DNA of 64,000 nucleotides, taken from the NCBI GenBank assembly GCA_028825445.1, contig JAPKAD010000004.1, positions 1 through 64,000 of the forward strand, given 5' to 3'. Under the pieces are notes generated by a model. The model worked only from the letters and a program-made list of their open reading frames with translations, had not been told where the DNA came from and did not search any database. Shown piece after piece: positions 1 through 8,600 of this stretch (the stretch's first letter is position 1; the number at the start of each line of letters is the position of its first letter). The position numbers were made by a program, and so were the translations under genes. The stretch is from Octadecabacter sp. (GTDB lineage Bacteria > Pseudomonadota > Alphaproteobacteria > Rhodobacterales > Rhodobacteraceae).

Positions 1-41
1 GACACTTTGCTTGGTAATTTTGGAACCAAGGAGAGACGGAT

Positions 42-74
42 ATGAACAAGGGAATACGGTTTGAGTTTCGGTAA
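42..74 (+). other. Possible 10-residue leader ORF
   Basis: A ten-codon open frame (ATG at 42, TAA at 72-74) is preceded by a near-ideal Shine-Dalgarno, AAGGAGAG at 28-35. It is out of frame with the gene starting at 103, about 28 nt downstream. It could be a translated leader or simply the end of a decayed gene. Nothing in the ten residues identifies it, and chance is a fair alternative. Confidence 0.2.
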
Positions 75-102
75 AAATAGGATTTGAAAAGGAAAAAATT
101 GA

Positions 103-690
103 GTGGCTAATGTACTTAACAAAAATCTGTTCTTGATCAAAGAGCATGTGGGCCTTTTCAAGGCTGCAAATAACTTCGATGTCTATGACCCCTCCACTGG
201 TGAGATTCTAATGGAGTGTCGGGAGCCAAATCTTGGTTTTTTCACAAAATTACTGCGATTTACTGATTATAAAAGACATACACCGTTCGATGTCCAAATT
301 CAAACTCCAGATGGCCAACGTATTGTTCGAATTCAGAGAGGTATTTCACTTTTAGTAAGCAAGGCCACGGTAAGAGATGCTGATAACAACCTTATCGGTG
401 GGTTTATTCAAAAGCTATTTTCAATTGGTGCAAAATTCAATGTAATTGATAAAAGTGATCAAGTAATTTTTCAACTTGAGGGAAAGTTGCTTGGTTGGGA
501 TTTCTATTTTAAAAAAGATGCTAAAGAGTTAGCCCACGTGACAAAGAAATGGGCTGGAATAGGCAAAGAAGTGTTTACCAGCGCGGATAATTATATTTTA
601 AAGATTTCTAATGATGTCCCCCAAAATGATGATGTAAGAAAACTTATTCTGGCGGCTGTCATTTGTATTGACATGGTTTTAAAGGAGTAA
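103..690 (+). CDS. Phospholipid scramblase / LURP-one-related family protein
   Basis: A 195-residue protein that I recognise as the bacterial branch of the scramblase/LOR fold. It has an N-terminal FLIKEHVGLFKAANNFDVYD segment, a central beta-rich region, and the conserved C-terminal run from KKWAGIGKEVF through ADNYIL to a hydrophobic helix (about 178-192) ending in DMVLKE. The GTG start at 103 is chosen because AAAAGGA at 87-93 is well spaced from it. Family members are small single-domain membrane-associated proteins; their role in bacteria is poorly defined, and lipid scrambling should not be assumed. Base composition is clearly more A+T-rich than the genes after 1.3 kb, and the gene sits next to an integrase stump and a tRNA. 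I infer it is cargo left from an integrated element. Confidence 0.75.
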   Translation: MANVLNKNLFLIKEHVGLFKAANNFDVYDPSTGEILMECREPNLGFFTKLLRFTDYKRHTPFDVQIQTPDGQRIVRIQRGISLLVSKATVRDADNNLIGGFIQKLFSIGAKFNVIDKSDQVIFQLEGKLLGWDFYFKKDAKELAHVTKKWAGIGKEVFTSADNYILKISNDVPQNDDVRKLILAAVICIDMVLKE

Positions 691-804
691 TCCTTTATTT
701 AGGAGTAAGCATCGCCAGCTTATGGAGCGCACAGCCAGTATCAAACGGTTGCGGCAGTTAGCACGTAGTGCGTCACATCATGGATGCTCTATGTTTTTAG
801 CTGG

Positions 805-987
805 TTACAATGGCATCACTGTAGGCTGAGAGGCTCGACTGCGGGCTTCCCTGACAGATTTAGTCCTAAGCGAGTAAGCTATTCGACCAGTCTTATAATG
901 CCGTCTTAGATCGTTTGGCACTCTACGGGAGAAATACCAAATACCAGCTTTGGCGTACGTATAACTGTTGGGTTTGGTTGTCAGCAT
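805..987 (-). pseudogene. Truncated tyrosine-recombinase (phage-type integrase) N-terminus
   Basis: Sixty residues survive. Residues about 8-52 match the N-terminal domain found on many alphaproteobacterial XerC/D-like integrases (DUF6538 type): a GIWYFSRRVPNDLRRHY segment, then IAYSLRTKSVREA. The SAM-like and catalytic domains (R-K-H-R-H-Y) are missing; the frame ends at TAA soon after residue 50, and I found no continuation in 691-805. It lies on the same strand as tRNA-Leu, just beyond its 3' end, the usual position of an integrase that uses a tRNA 3' end as attachment site. The rest of 691-1048 shows no intact gene. Confidence 0.75.
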
Positions 988-1048
988 GGTCTACGGTCCA
1001 CTAAAAGTATCGATTTAGTGAGGTATTACAATGCTTTAATGAGTATAA

Positions 1049-1135
1049 TGGTGCCCAGAAGAGGACTCGAACCTCCACGTCCATACAGACACCAGCACCT
1101 GAAGCTGGCGCGTCTACCAATTCCGCCATCTGGGC
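1049..1135 (-). tRNA. tRNA-Leu(CAG)
   Basis: On the minus strand an 87-nt cloverleaf can be drawn: a 7-bp acceptor stem (GCCCAGA with TCTGGGC), a D arm containing GGTAGACGC, an anticodon stem CCAGC/GCTGG around loop TTCAGGT (anticodon CAG), a class II variable arm, T-loop TTCGAGT, discriminator A and an encoded CCA at 1051-1049. The long variable arm and A73 fit leucine. A truncated integrase lies 62 nt beyond the 3' end. Confidence 0.95.
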
Positions 1136-1153
1136 ACAGATTACGTGACATTG

Positions 1154-1182
1154 GCTTTAAGTCTGTCGTGACGACCTGTCAA
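1154..1182 (-). promoter_or_regulatory. Sigma70-type promoter of tRNA-Leu
   Basis: On the minus strand TTGACA (1182-1177) and TAAAGC (1159-1154) are separated by 17 nt and lie 18 nt upstream of the tRNA 5' end. This spacing suits a stable-RNA promoter. It rests on the match only. Confidence 0.55.
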
Positions 1183-1331
1183 CGCGATTCCGAAAGGATT
1201 ACACAAGTAAGCTATTTTCATAAATATATCGATAACTTAGTCTCTGGTACTGCGCCGATATGCGCCTTGTTTATCAGGGTGCACGCAGATAAACAATTCC
1301 TTCAATACGTCATAATCGAGGGAATTCAGCC

Positions 1332-2309
1332 ATGTCTAAACTTGTAACCATTTACGGCGGATCCGGTTTTGCAGGGCGCTATATTGCACGTCGTTTGGCC
1401 AAGGATGGCTGGCGGGTGCGGGTTGCAGTGCGTAGCCCCAACGAGGCTATGTTCGTGAAGCCTTATGGAGCTGTTGGTCAAGTTGAACCTGTATTTTGCA
1501 ATATTCGTGATGACAATTCTGTGCGGTCTGTAATGCATGGGGCAGATGCAGTGGTTAACTGTGTTGGTGTTCTGGACGAGATTGGCAAGAATACATTTGA
1601 AGCGGTTCAGACAGACGGTGCGGAACGAATTGCACGGATCGCTGCGTCAATGGGTGTCGATAATATGGTTCAATTATCTGCTATTGGAGCAGATGAGAAA
1701 AGTGTGAGCAAGTATTCCCGAACTAAGGCAGCTGGCGAAGCTGGCATTCTGGCGCATATGCCGAACGCTATGATTTTACGCCCATCGATTATTTTTGGTG
1801 ATGAAGATAGCTTTTTTAATCGTTTTGCTGGCATGTCACGATTTGGTCCAGTGTTGCCAATCATTGGCGCCAACACAAAATTTCAACCGGTTTACGTAGA
1901 TGATGTTGCAGCTGCTGCAGTCGTTGGTGTGCAGGGAAAAGCGCAGGGTGTGTATGAACTTGGTGGGCCACACGTTCAAACAATGCGCGAATTAATGAAC
2001 GAAATGCTTTTAATTATTCGCCGTCGCCGTTTGGTGTTAAATATTCCCTTTCCTGCCGCACGTGTAATGGCGTTTGGATTTAAAGTTGGGCGCACCTTGT
2101 CCTTGGGATTTGTTCGCGGCCCTGTCACGGCCGATCAGGTTAAAAACCTTATGATTGACAACGTTGTGTCTGAGGGAGCGCAGGGTTTTAGAGCACTTGG
2201 CATCACACCGACTGCGATAGAAGCAGTGTTGCCTGACTACTTGTGGCGGTTCCGTCCAAGCGGGCAGTATGACGCCATCAAAGAAAGCGCAAAGAACCTT
2301 AAGCCTTAA
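1332..2309 (+). CDS. NDUFA9-like NAD(P)-binding protein (atypical SDR)
   Basis: A 325-residue Rossmann-fold protein with the dinucleotide-binding signature GGSGFAG at residues 9-15 right after the first strand. It belongs to the extended/atypical short-chain dehydrogenase group annotated in alphaproteobacteria as the complex I NDUFA9 subunit family. Typical features follow: an NCVGVL turn (about 76), a YSRTKAAGE helix (about 127) with the Tyr-x-x-x-Lys pattern, and LRPSIIFG. In mitochondria NDUFA9 binds NADPH and stabilises the complex I Q-module; no nuo genes are nearby, so the bacterial role is unproven. The stop codon overlaps the end of the convergent uppP by 4 nt. Confidence 0.8.
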   Translation: MSKLVTIYGGSGFAGRYIARRLAKDGWRVRVAVRSPNEAMFVKPYGAVGQVEPVFCNIRDDNSVRSVMHGADAVVNCVGVLDEIGKNTFEAVQTDGAERIARIAASMGVDNMVQLSAIGADEKSVSKYSRTKAAGEAGILAHMPNAMILRPSIIFGDEDSFFNRFAGMSRFGPVLPIIGANTKFQPVYVDDVAAAAVVGVQGKAQGVYELGGPHVQTMRELMNEMLLIIRRRRLVLNIPFPAARVMAFGFKVGRTLSLGFVRGPVTADQVKNLMIDNVVSEGAQGFRALGITPTAIEAVLPDYLWRFRPSGQYDAIKESAKNLKP

Positions 2310-3109
2310 TTATACGAAATACTAAGTAGTATGATTCCAAGAATAATACGATAGATCACGTAGGGCGTGAAACTTACGGTTCGCAATAATCGCATCATAA
2401 TTGACAGCGCTAAGACAGCTGCGAAAAATGCGAGTGTGGCGGCGATCGCAGCCTCTTTGGCAGCTTGCGCGTTAGCTGTCATAATGACTTCACTGCTTAG
2501 TAAAACACCGGATGCAATTATTGTTGGGATTGACATGAGCATAGAGATTTTTGCGCTGTCTGCGCGTTTATAGCCATAATGGCGTGCTGCAGAAATTGTG
2601 ATGCCAGATCGTGATGTCCCGGGTATTAGAGATATTGCTTGCCACAATCCCATTAACAAAGCATGGCGCAATGTCCACTGATCCGCATTACGTTTAGTTT
2701 TACCAGTTTGATCGGTCCAATACAGCACAAGACCAAAGATTAGCATGGTCCAGCCAATGACCGTGATATTTCGCATCATGTCATCAAGCCCCGTTAGTTT
2801 CAGGATCGAACCAAATATCACCACCGGAATGGTTGCGATAATTAGGCATAGCGCCATAAACGCACCTGAAGTGTCAATTTTCCCGCGCAGCGCCCGGGGC
2901 AAGCCAAACATAGCGGCGCTGGCATCCTTCCAAAAGTAGATGATCACCGCAAACAAGGTGCCAACGTGTACGGCAACATCAATGATCTGTCCCTGGTCAG
3001 CCATGCCAGTGAGTTGTGGTAATAAAATAAGATGTCCGGACGAAGACACAGGCAGGAATTCAGTAATTCCTTGGATTAGAGCAGCGAGTAGCAAAGTAAG
3101 AAAGGGCAT
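2306..3109 (-). CDS. uppP: Undecaprenyl-diphosphatase UppP (BacA family)
   Basis: An integral membrane enzyme of 267 residues that dephosphorylates undecaprenyl diphosphate to regenerate the lipid carrier for peptidoglycan and surface glycans; family members also confer bacitracin resistance. Both signature regions are present: EFLPVSSSGH at residues 17-26 (with Glu17 and the Ser triplet) and the phosphate-binding GTSRSG at 164-169. About seven to eight hydrophobic segments fill the rest, and the length is normal. It is monocistronic, convergent with the NDUFA9-like gene and divergent from gltD. Product demand fits the mtgA and glycan genes further along. Confidence 0.95.
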   Translation of the reverse strand: MPFLTLLLAALIQGITEFLPVSSSGHLILLPQLTGMADQGQIIDVAVHVGTLFAVIIYFWKDASAAMFGLPRALRGKIDTSGAFMALCLIIATIPVVIFGSILKLTGLDDMMRNITVIGWTMLIFGLVLYWTDQTGKTKRNADQWTLRHALLMGLWQAISLIPGTSRSGITISAARHYGYKRADSAKISMLMSIPTIIASGVLLSSEVIMTANAQAAKEAAIAATLAFFAAVLALSIMMRLLRTVSFTPYVIYRIILGIILLSISYN

Positions 3110-3321
3110 TAGAACCTCTGATTCGGTGTGACCACTCTAAATTATCAAACTTTTGATGAAAGAGCTCATATAGAACCGAATCGGACCTATAATTAGGATA
3201 AATATTTGCAATACACCTCAAAGTAGTAGAGATATTCAATTAATAGGTAATGCTTACTGACTTTTATTTTCAAAATAAATAAAATACAAAGAAAATCTGA
3301 ATTCGATTGGGAGAATGTCGC

Positions 3322-4782
3322 TTGGCTGGTCAAAAGATGTTGAAATTTACGAATGTAGCGCGGGACATGCCTGAAAAGCGCCCGCCTAACTTACGTAAAG
3401 AAGATTTTGGAGAGGTTTACGCAGAGTATGCCGCCGAAAAGGCCACCGAGCAGGCGAGCCGCTGTAGTCAGTGTGGTGTTCCGTATTGCCAGACTCATTG
3501 CCCTCTGCATAATAATATTCCAGATTGGCTGCGCATGACTGCCGAAGGACGGCTGGAAGAAGCGTATGAAATGGCGCAGGCGACCAACACGTTTCCTGAA
3601 ATTTGTGGGCGCATTTGCCCACAGGATCGCCTGTGTGAAGGCAACTGTGTAATCGAAACATCTGGACACGGCACAGTAACCATTGGTTCAGTCGAAAAGT
3701 ACATCACAGATACAGCATTTGAAAAAGGTTGGGTCAAACCAATCCGCCCACATACCGAACGAACCGAAAGTGTTGGCATTATTGGTGCCGGACCTGGTGG
3801 ACTTGCAGCCGCAGATATGCTGCGTCGTCAGGGTGTACAGGTAACTGTATATGACCGCTACGATCGTGGAGGCGGTCTAATGACCTACGGCATTCCCGGA
3901 TTTAAACTGGAGAAAGACATTGTCATGCAGCGCATGGCACAGTTGGAGGACGGTGGAATCGAGTTCGTATTAAACTGTGACGTTGGTTATGACCTATCGT
4001 TCGACGCCATTCGCGGTAAACACGAAGCGGTATTGATTGCGACAGGTGTGTATAAAACAAGGGCCTTGCAAACACCGGGTGCAGATGCCGAAGGCATCGT
4101 GCGTGCAATAGATTATCTAACAGCAAGCAATCGCAAGTCGTTTGGCGATGACGTCGAAGAATTTGACAACGGAGAACTCAACGCCAAAGGCAAAAGAGTC
4201 GTTGTGATTGGTGGAGGTGATACTGCTATGGACTGTGTGCGCACAGCAATCCGTCAGGACGCAACATCGGTAAAATGCCTCTATCGCCGCGATGAGGCAA
4301 ACATGCCAGGGTCGATGCGCGAAGTTCAAAATGCTAAAGAAGAAGGCATCGAGTTCATGTGGCTGTCTGCACCAAAGAGTTTTACGTTGTGCAGTCACAC
4401 CTCAAGTGCGTCAGAAAACCAGATAAATGGTGTCATTGTTCAGAAAATGCGCCTTGGTGCACCTGACGCGACAGGCCGCCAAATGCCAGAGTTAATCGAA
4501 GGTAGCGACTATATTGAGGAGGCTGATTTGGTTGTTCAGGCGCTGGGATTTGAACCTGAAAACATCCCAACGTTATGGGGTGTGCCTGAATTGGAAGTGA
4601 CCCGTTGGGGCACGATCAAGGCGGAATTCACCACAGGGCAAACCAGCCTTGAAGGTGTGTACGCTGCGGGCGACATTGTGCGCGGTGCATCATTGGTAGT
4701 TTGGGCCATAAAGGACGGGCGTGATGCAGCTGAAGCCATTCTGGAATACGTCAACCAGAGCGCTGCAATGGCGGCTGAATAG
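3322..4782 (+). CDS. gltD: Glutamate synthase (NADPH) small subunit
   Basis: The beta subunit of GOGAT, an FAD and Fe-S protein passing electrons from NADPH to the large subunit. The N-terminal Cys cluster C48, C51, C56, C60 (CSQCGVPYCQTHC) and a second set in CGRICPQDRLCEGNC provide [4Fe-4S] ligands. GIIGAGPGG (about 152-160) binds FAD, VVIGGGDTAMD binds NADPH, and the C-terminal AGDIVRGASLVVWAI closes the FAD site. I take TTG 3322 as start because GGGAGA at 3309-3314 is correctly placed. An upstream in-frame TTG at 3307 would overlap that site. The result is 486 residues, normal for the family. It is followed by a small secreted-protein gene and then gltB, probably one transcription unit. 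Confidence 0.95.
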   Translation: MAGQKMLKFTNVARDMPEKRPPNLRKEDFGEVYAEYAAEKATEQASRCSQCGVPYCQTHCPLHNNIPDWLRMTAEGRLEEAYEMAQATNTFPEICGRICPQDRLCEGNCVIETSGHGTVTIGSVEKYITDTAFEKGWVKPIRPHTERTESVGIIGAGPGGLAAADMLRRQGVQVTVYDRYDRGGGLMTYGIPGFKLEKDIVMQRMAQLEDGGIEFVLNCDVGYDLSFDAIRGKHEAVLIATGVYKTRALQTPGADAEGIVRAIDYLTASNRKSFGDDVEEFDNGELNAKGKRVVVIGGGDTAMDCVRTAIRQDATSVKCLYRRDEANMPGSMREVQNAKEEGIEFMWLSAPKSFTLCSHTSSASENQINGVIVQKMRLGAPDATGRQMPELIEGSDYIEEADLVVQALGFEPENIPTLWGVPELEVTRWGTIKAEFTTGQTSLEGVYAAGDIVRGASLVVWAIKDGRDAAEAILEYVNQSAAMAAE

Positions 4783-4872
4783 TTTGCACACAGCATAAAG
4801 GGACTGTGCACCGCATGTATGACAGCATGATATGTACGATAGATCAGCTTCGTCTACATAAAGGATTAAAAA

Positions 4873-5577
4873 ATGATAAAGACATTATTGGCAGTTTTAG
4901 TTGGGTTAGCAACCCCTGCAGCAGCACAAGAATTTTTGTTACCGCAAGGATGCGAAGGTTATTTGACAATCCAGAATTCCAGCTGTTCCGTGTCACATTA
5001 TTTTCGTTGTGACAAAGACAAAAATGGGGAGCAGCGCCGCGCAACGATTGACGAAGAAGGATTATCCTATGTCGGCCATACCGGTGAAGAGGCTGAATGG
5101 TTAGAAAGTTTTCATATGCGGTCAGGCCACACAGAACGCCAAACGACAGTGCTTGACGCAATGTCAATGAGTGAGCTTTTGGCGAACTCTGTTGATACCT
5201 GGGATTTTTCAACTGACAGCCTTGAAATTGGTACCACTCAGTATGTTGGCTTTGATCGCCTGACCGGTGAGACAGTTGAGATCGATGGTGTGACATTACT
5301 GCGCACAGAATACGAACTGACGGCGTTCGACGCAGCCGGGACCAAAATGTGGAAAAGCGAAGGTACCGAATATGTCAGTCCAGATTGGCGCATGTTTATT
5401 GGTGGTTTGAGTAGCTACATTACATCAAGTGATCAGTTCGATAGCGATGATACTCCTATAGAGTTTATTAATCCGGGTGAGCCAGGGTATCTATCGATAA
5501 ACCCGAAGTTTGGGTGCGGCGTTGAAATGTCACGCTATGACCTGCCACTTAAACAGCCAATTTTGACCAAAAACTAA
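4873..5577 (+). CDS. Secreted hypothetical protein between gltD and gltB
   Basis: A 234-residue protein with a clear Sec signal peptide (Lys3, hydrophobic core to about 15, ATPAAAQ cleavage region near 18/19). The mature part is acidic and contains cysteine-bearing stretches near residues 27-45 (SSCSVSHYFRCDKD) and near the C-terminus (FGCGV), suggesting disulfides in the periplasm. No enzymatic motif is visible and I cannot name a function. The gene lies between gltD (90 nt before) and gltB (39 nt after) on the same strand. My recollection is that related roseobacters carry a similar gene at this spot. The placement alone does not show a role in glutamate synthesis, which is cytoplasmic. Confidence 0.8.
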   Translation: MIKTLLAVLVGLATPAAAQEFLLPQGCEGYLTIQNSSCSVSHYFRCDKDKNGEQRRATIDEEGLSYVGHTGEEAEWLESFHMRSGHTERQTTVLDAMSMSELLANSVDTWDFSTDSLEIGTTQYVGFDRLTGETVEIDGVTLLRTEYELTAFDAAGTKMWKSEGTEYVSPDWRMFIGGLSSYITSSDQFDSDDTPIEFINPGEPGYLSINPKFGCGVEMSRYDLPLKQPILTKN

Positions 5578-5616
5578 TATGTTCCCCCTGAATGGGCTGG
5601 GACAAGGAGAAATTAT

Positions 5617-8600
5617 ATGACCAAGTATGATGACGCATGGGTGGCCGCAGAACAGGCCAAGCGCGATTTTATGGCCACGAATGGCCTTTATTCGCACGAT
5701 GATGAGAAGGCAAACTGCGGTGTCGGTCTTGTTGTATCGATTGATGGTAAATCATCGCGCGCAGTAGTCGAAAATGGCATCGCCGCGCTTAAAGCAATCT
5801 GGCACCGCGGTGCTGTAGATGCTGACGGCAAGACGGGCGATGGCGCTGGAATTCACTTGCAGATACCAATGCCTTTTTTTTACGACCAAGTGGAACGGAC
5901 AGGACATACTCCACGTAAAAATGAAATGCTCGCCGTTGGTCAGATATTCTTGCCGCGCACAGACTTTGGGGCGCAAGAGATTTGCCGTACGATTGTTGAA
6001 ACCGAAGTCTTGCGCATGGGCTATTATATCTACGGTTGGCGTCACGTACCGGTTGAGATTGGGTGCCTCGGTGAAAAAGCCAATGCAACCCGCCCAGAAA
6101 TCGAGCAGATTTTGATTTCAAACTCAAAGGATGTGGATGAAGAAACGTTCGAGCGTGAGCTTTATGTGATCCGTCGCCGCATTGAAAAAGCGGCAAATAC
6201 TGCGGGCGTGAGAGAACTATACCTTGCATCACTATCATGCCGATCCATTATTTACAAAGGCATGATGCTGGCAGAGCAAGTGGCCGAATTTTACCCCGAC
6301 CTAATGGATGAACGTTTTGAGTCAGCATTTGCGATTTATCACCAGCGGTATTCAACCAACACGTTCCCACAGTGGTGGCTTGCGCAGCCATTTCGCATGT
6401 TGGCACACAACGGTGAGATTAACACGTTAAAGGGCAACCTAAACTGGATGAAATCCCATGAAATTCGCATGGCCTCGAGCACGTTTGGCAATATGGCCGA
6501 AGACATTAAACCAATTGTAGCAAGCGGGTCTTCAGATTCTGCTGCACTTGATGCGGTATTTGAGGTGTTAGTGCGCGCGGGTAGGTCTGCGCCAATGGCG
6601 AAGACAATGTTGGTACCAGAAAGCTGGTCCAAGCAGGCGACTGAACTGCCGCAACCCTGGTGTGATATGTATTCGTATTGCAATTCAGTAATGGAACCTT
6701 GGGATGGCCCTGCAGCCCTAGCGATGACCGATGGTCGTTGGGTCTGCGCTGGACTGGATCGCAACGGGCTGCGCCCGATGCGCTATGTTGTGACTGGGGA
6801 TCGTTTGTTAATTGCAGGGTCTGAAGCTGGAATGGTACCAATTGACGAGGCAAATGTCGTTGAAAAGGGGGCGCTTGGGCCAGGTCAGATGATTGGCGTA
6901 CACATGGGACAGGGCATTCTGTTTCATGATGAAGAATTAAAAAATAAAATGTCTGCCGCACTGCCATTTGGTGATTGGGTCGCCAATATCAACGAACTAG
7001 ACAATGATCTGGCTGCTGTAACAGAGGCACCGATCTATTCTGATGGCGAGTTACGCAAACGCCAAATTGCAGCTGGGTACACAATTGAAGAACTGGAAAA
7101 TATTCTGGCGCCAATGGCTGAAGATGGCAAAGAAGCATTAGCATCGATGGGCGATGACACTCCGTCAGCTGTCTTGTCAGAAAAGTACCGCCCACTGAGT
7201 CACTTTTTTCGCCAGAACTTTAGCCAAGTTACCAATCCGCCAATAGACAGCTTGCGCGAATTCCGCGTGATGAGTCTAAAAACGCGATTTGGGAACCTGA
7301 AGAACGTACTTGATGAAGATAGCAGTCAGACGGAAATCCTCGTCCTCGATTCCCCATTTGTGGGCAATGCCCAATGGGAAGTACTGGAGACATTGTTTAA
7401 AGCACCTTCTGTCGAAATTGATTGTACCTTTGCCGCTGGTTCTGAAGCAGGTGATTTAAGCAAAAACCTAGAGCGCATTCGCGCCGAGGCAGAGGACGCT
7501 GTGCGATCAGGTGCTGAACATTTAACCTTAACGGATCAGCATCAAGGTGAAGGCCGCGTGCCAATGCCGATTATTTTAGCAACATCCGCAGTACATTCTT
7601 GGCTAACACGAAAGGGATTGCGAACTTTTACATCTCTGAACGTACGGTCAGCAGAATGTATCGACCCGCACTATTTTGCGGTGCTGATCGGTTGTGGTGC
7701 CACAGTGGTAAATCCATATCTGGCAGAGGATTCACTAAATAACCGGATCGAACGTGGTCTGCTAGATTGCACACTAACAGAGGCCGTTACCCGTTTTCGT
7801 ACAGCAATTGATCAGGGGCTACTTAAGATCATGGCAAAAATGGGGATTTCGGTTGTTTCTTCGTATCGCGGCGGTTTAAATTTTGAAGCTGTTGGTCTCT
7901 CACGCGCAATGGCTGCTGAATATTTCCCAGGAATGCAAAGCCGCATTTCGGGTATCGGTGTAACAGGCATCCAACGTAAAGTAGAGCAGGTCCATAAAGC
8001 TGGTTGGCTTGGTGGAGTAGATGTGTTGCCTATAGGTGGTTTCTACAAAGCGCGGCGCTCTGGTGAAAAGCATGCTTGGGAAGCGGGAACAATGCACTTG
8101 TTACAGCAAGCCTGTAACAGATCTTCGTATGAATTGTGGAAGCAATATTCAACTGCGATGCAATCTAACCCCCCGATTCATCTACGTGACCTTTTAGCAG
8201 TAAAGGCAATGGGTAAGAAAGTTCCCATTGAGGAAGTTGAGAGCATCACGTCAATCCGGAAAAGGTTCGTGACGCCGGGAATGTCATTAGGGGCGTTATC
8301 GCCAGAGGCGCACAAAACACTGAACGTTGCAATGAACCGCATCGGCGCAAAGTCTGACAGCGGCGAGGGCGGTGAAGATCCAGCGCACTTTGTACCCGAA
8401 GCAAATGGTGACAACCCAAGCGCAAAAATTAAGCAGGTAGCATCAGGACGTTTCGGCGTCACAGCAGAGTATCTTAACCAATGTGAGGAGCTTGAGATTA
8501 AGGTTGCACAGGGGGCCAAGCCCGGTGAAGGCGGTCAATTGCCTGGCATGAAGGTGACAGAATTAATCGCGCGTTTGCGCCACTCAACACCCGGTGTTAC

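Noticed and set aside
1018-1347. A 109-codon plus-strand frame across tRNA-Leu
   Set aside because: It reads through the antisense of the tRNA (giving the common false peptide VPRRGLEPPRPYR) and has no family resemblance.
2940-3131. Plus-strand frames opposite uppP
   Set aside because: Antisense shadows of a well-supported membrane protein gene.
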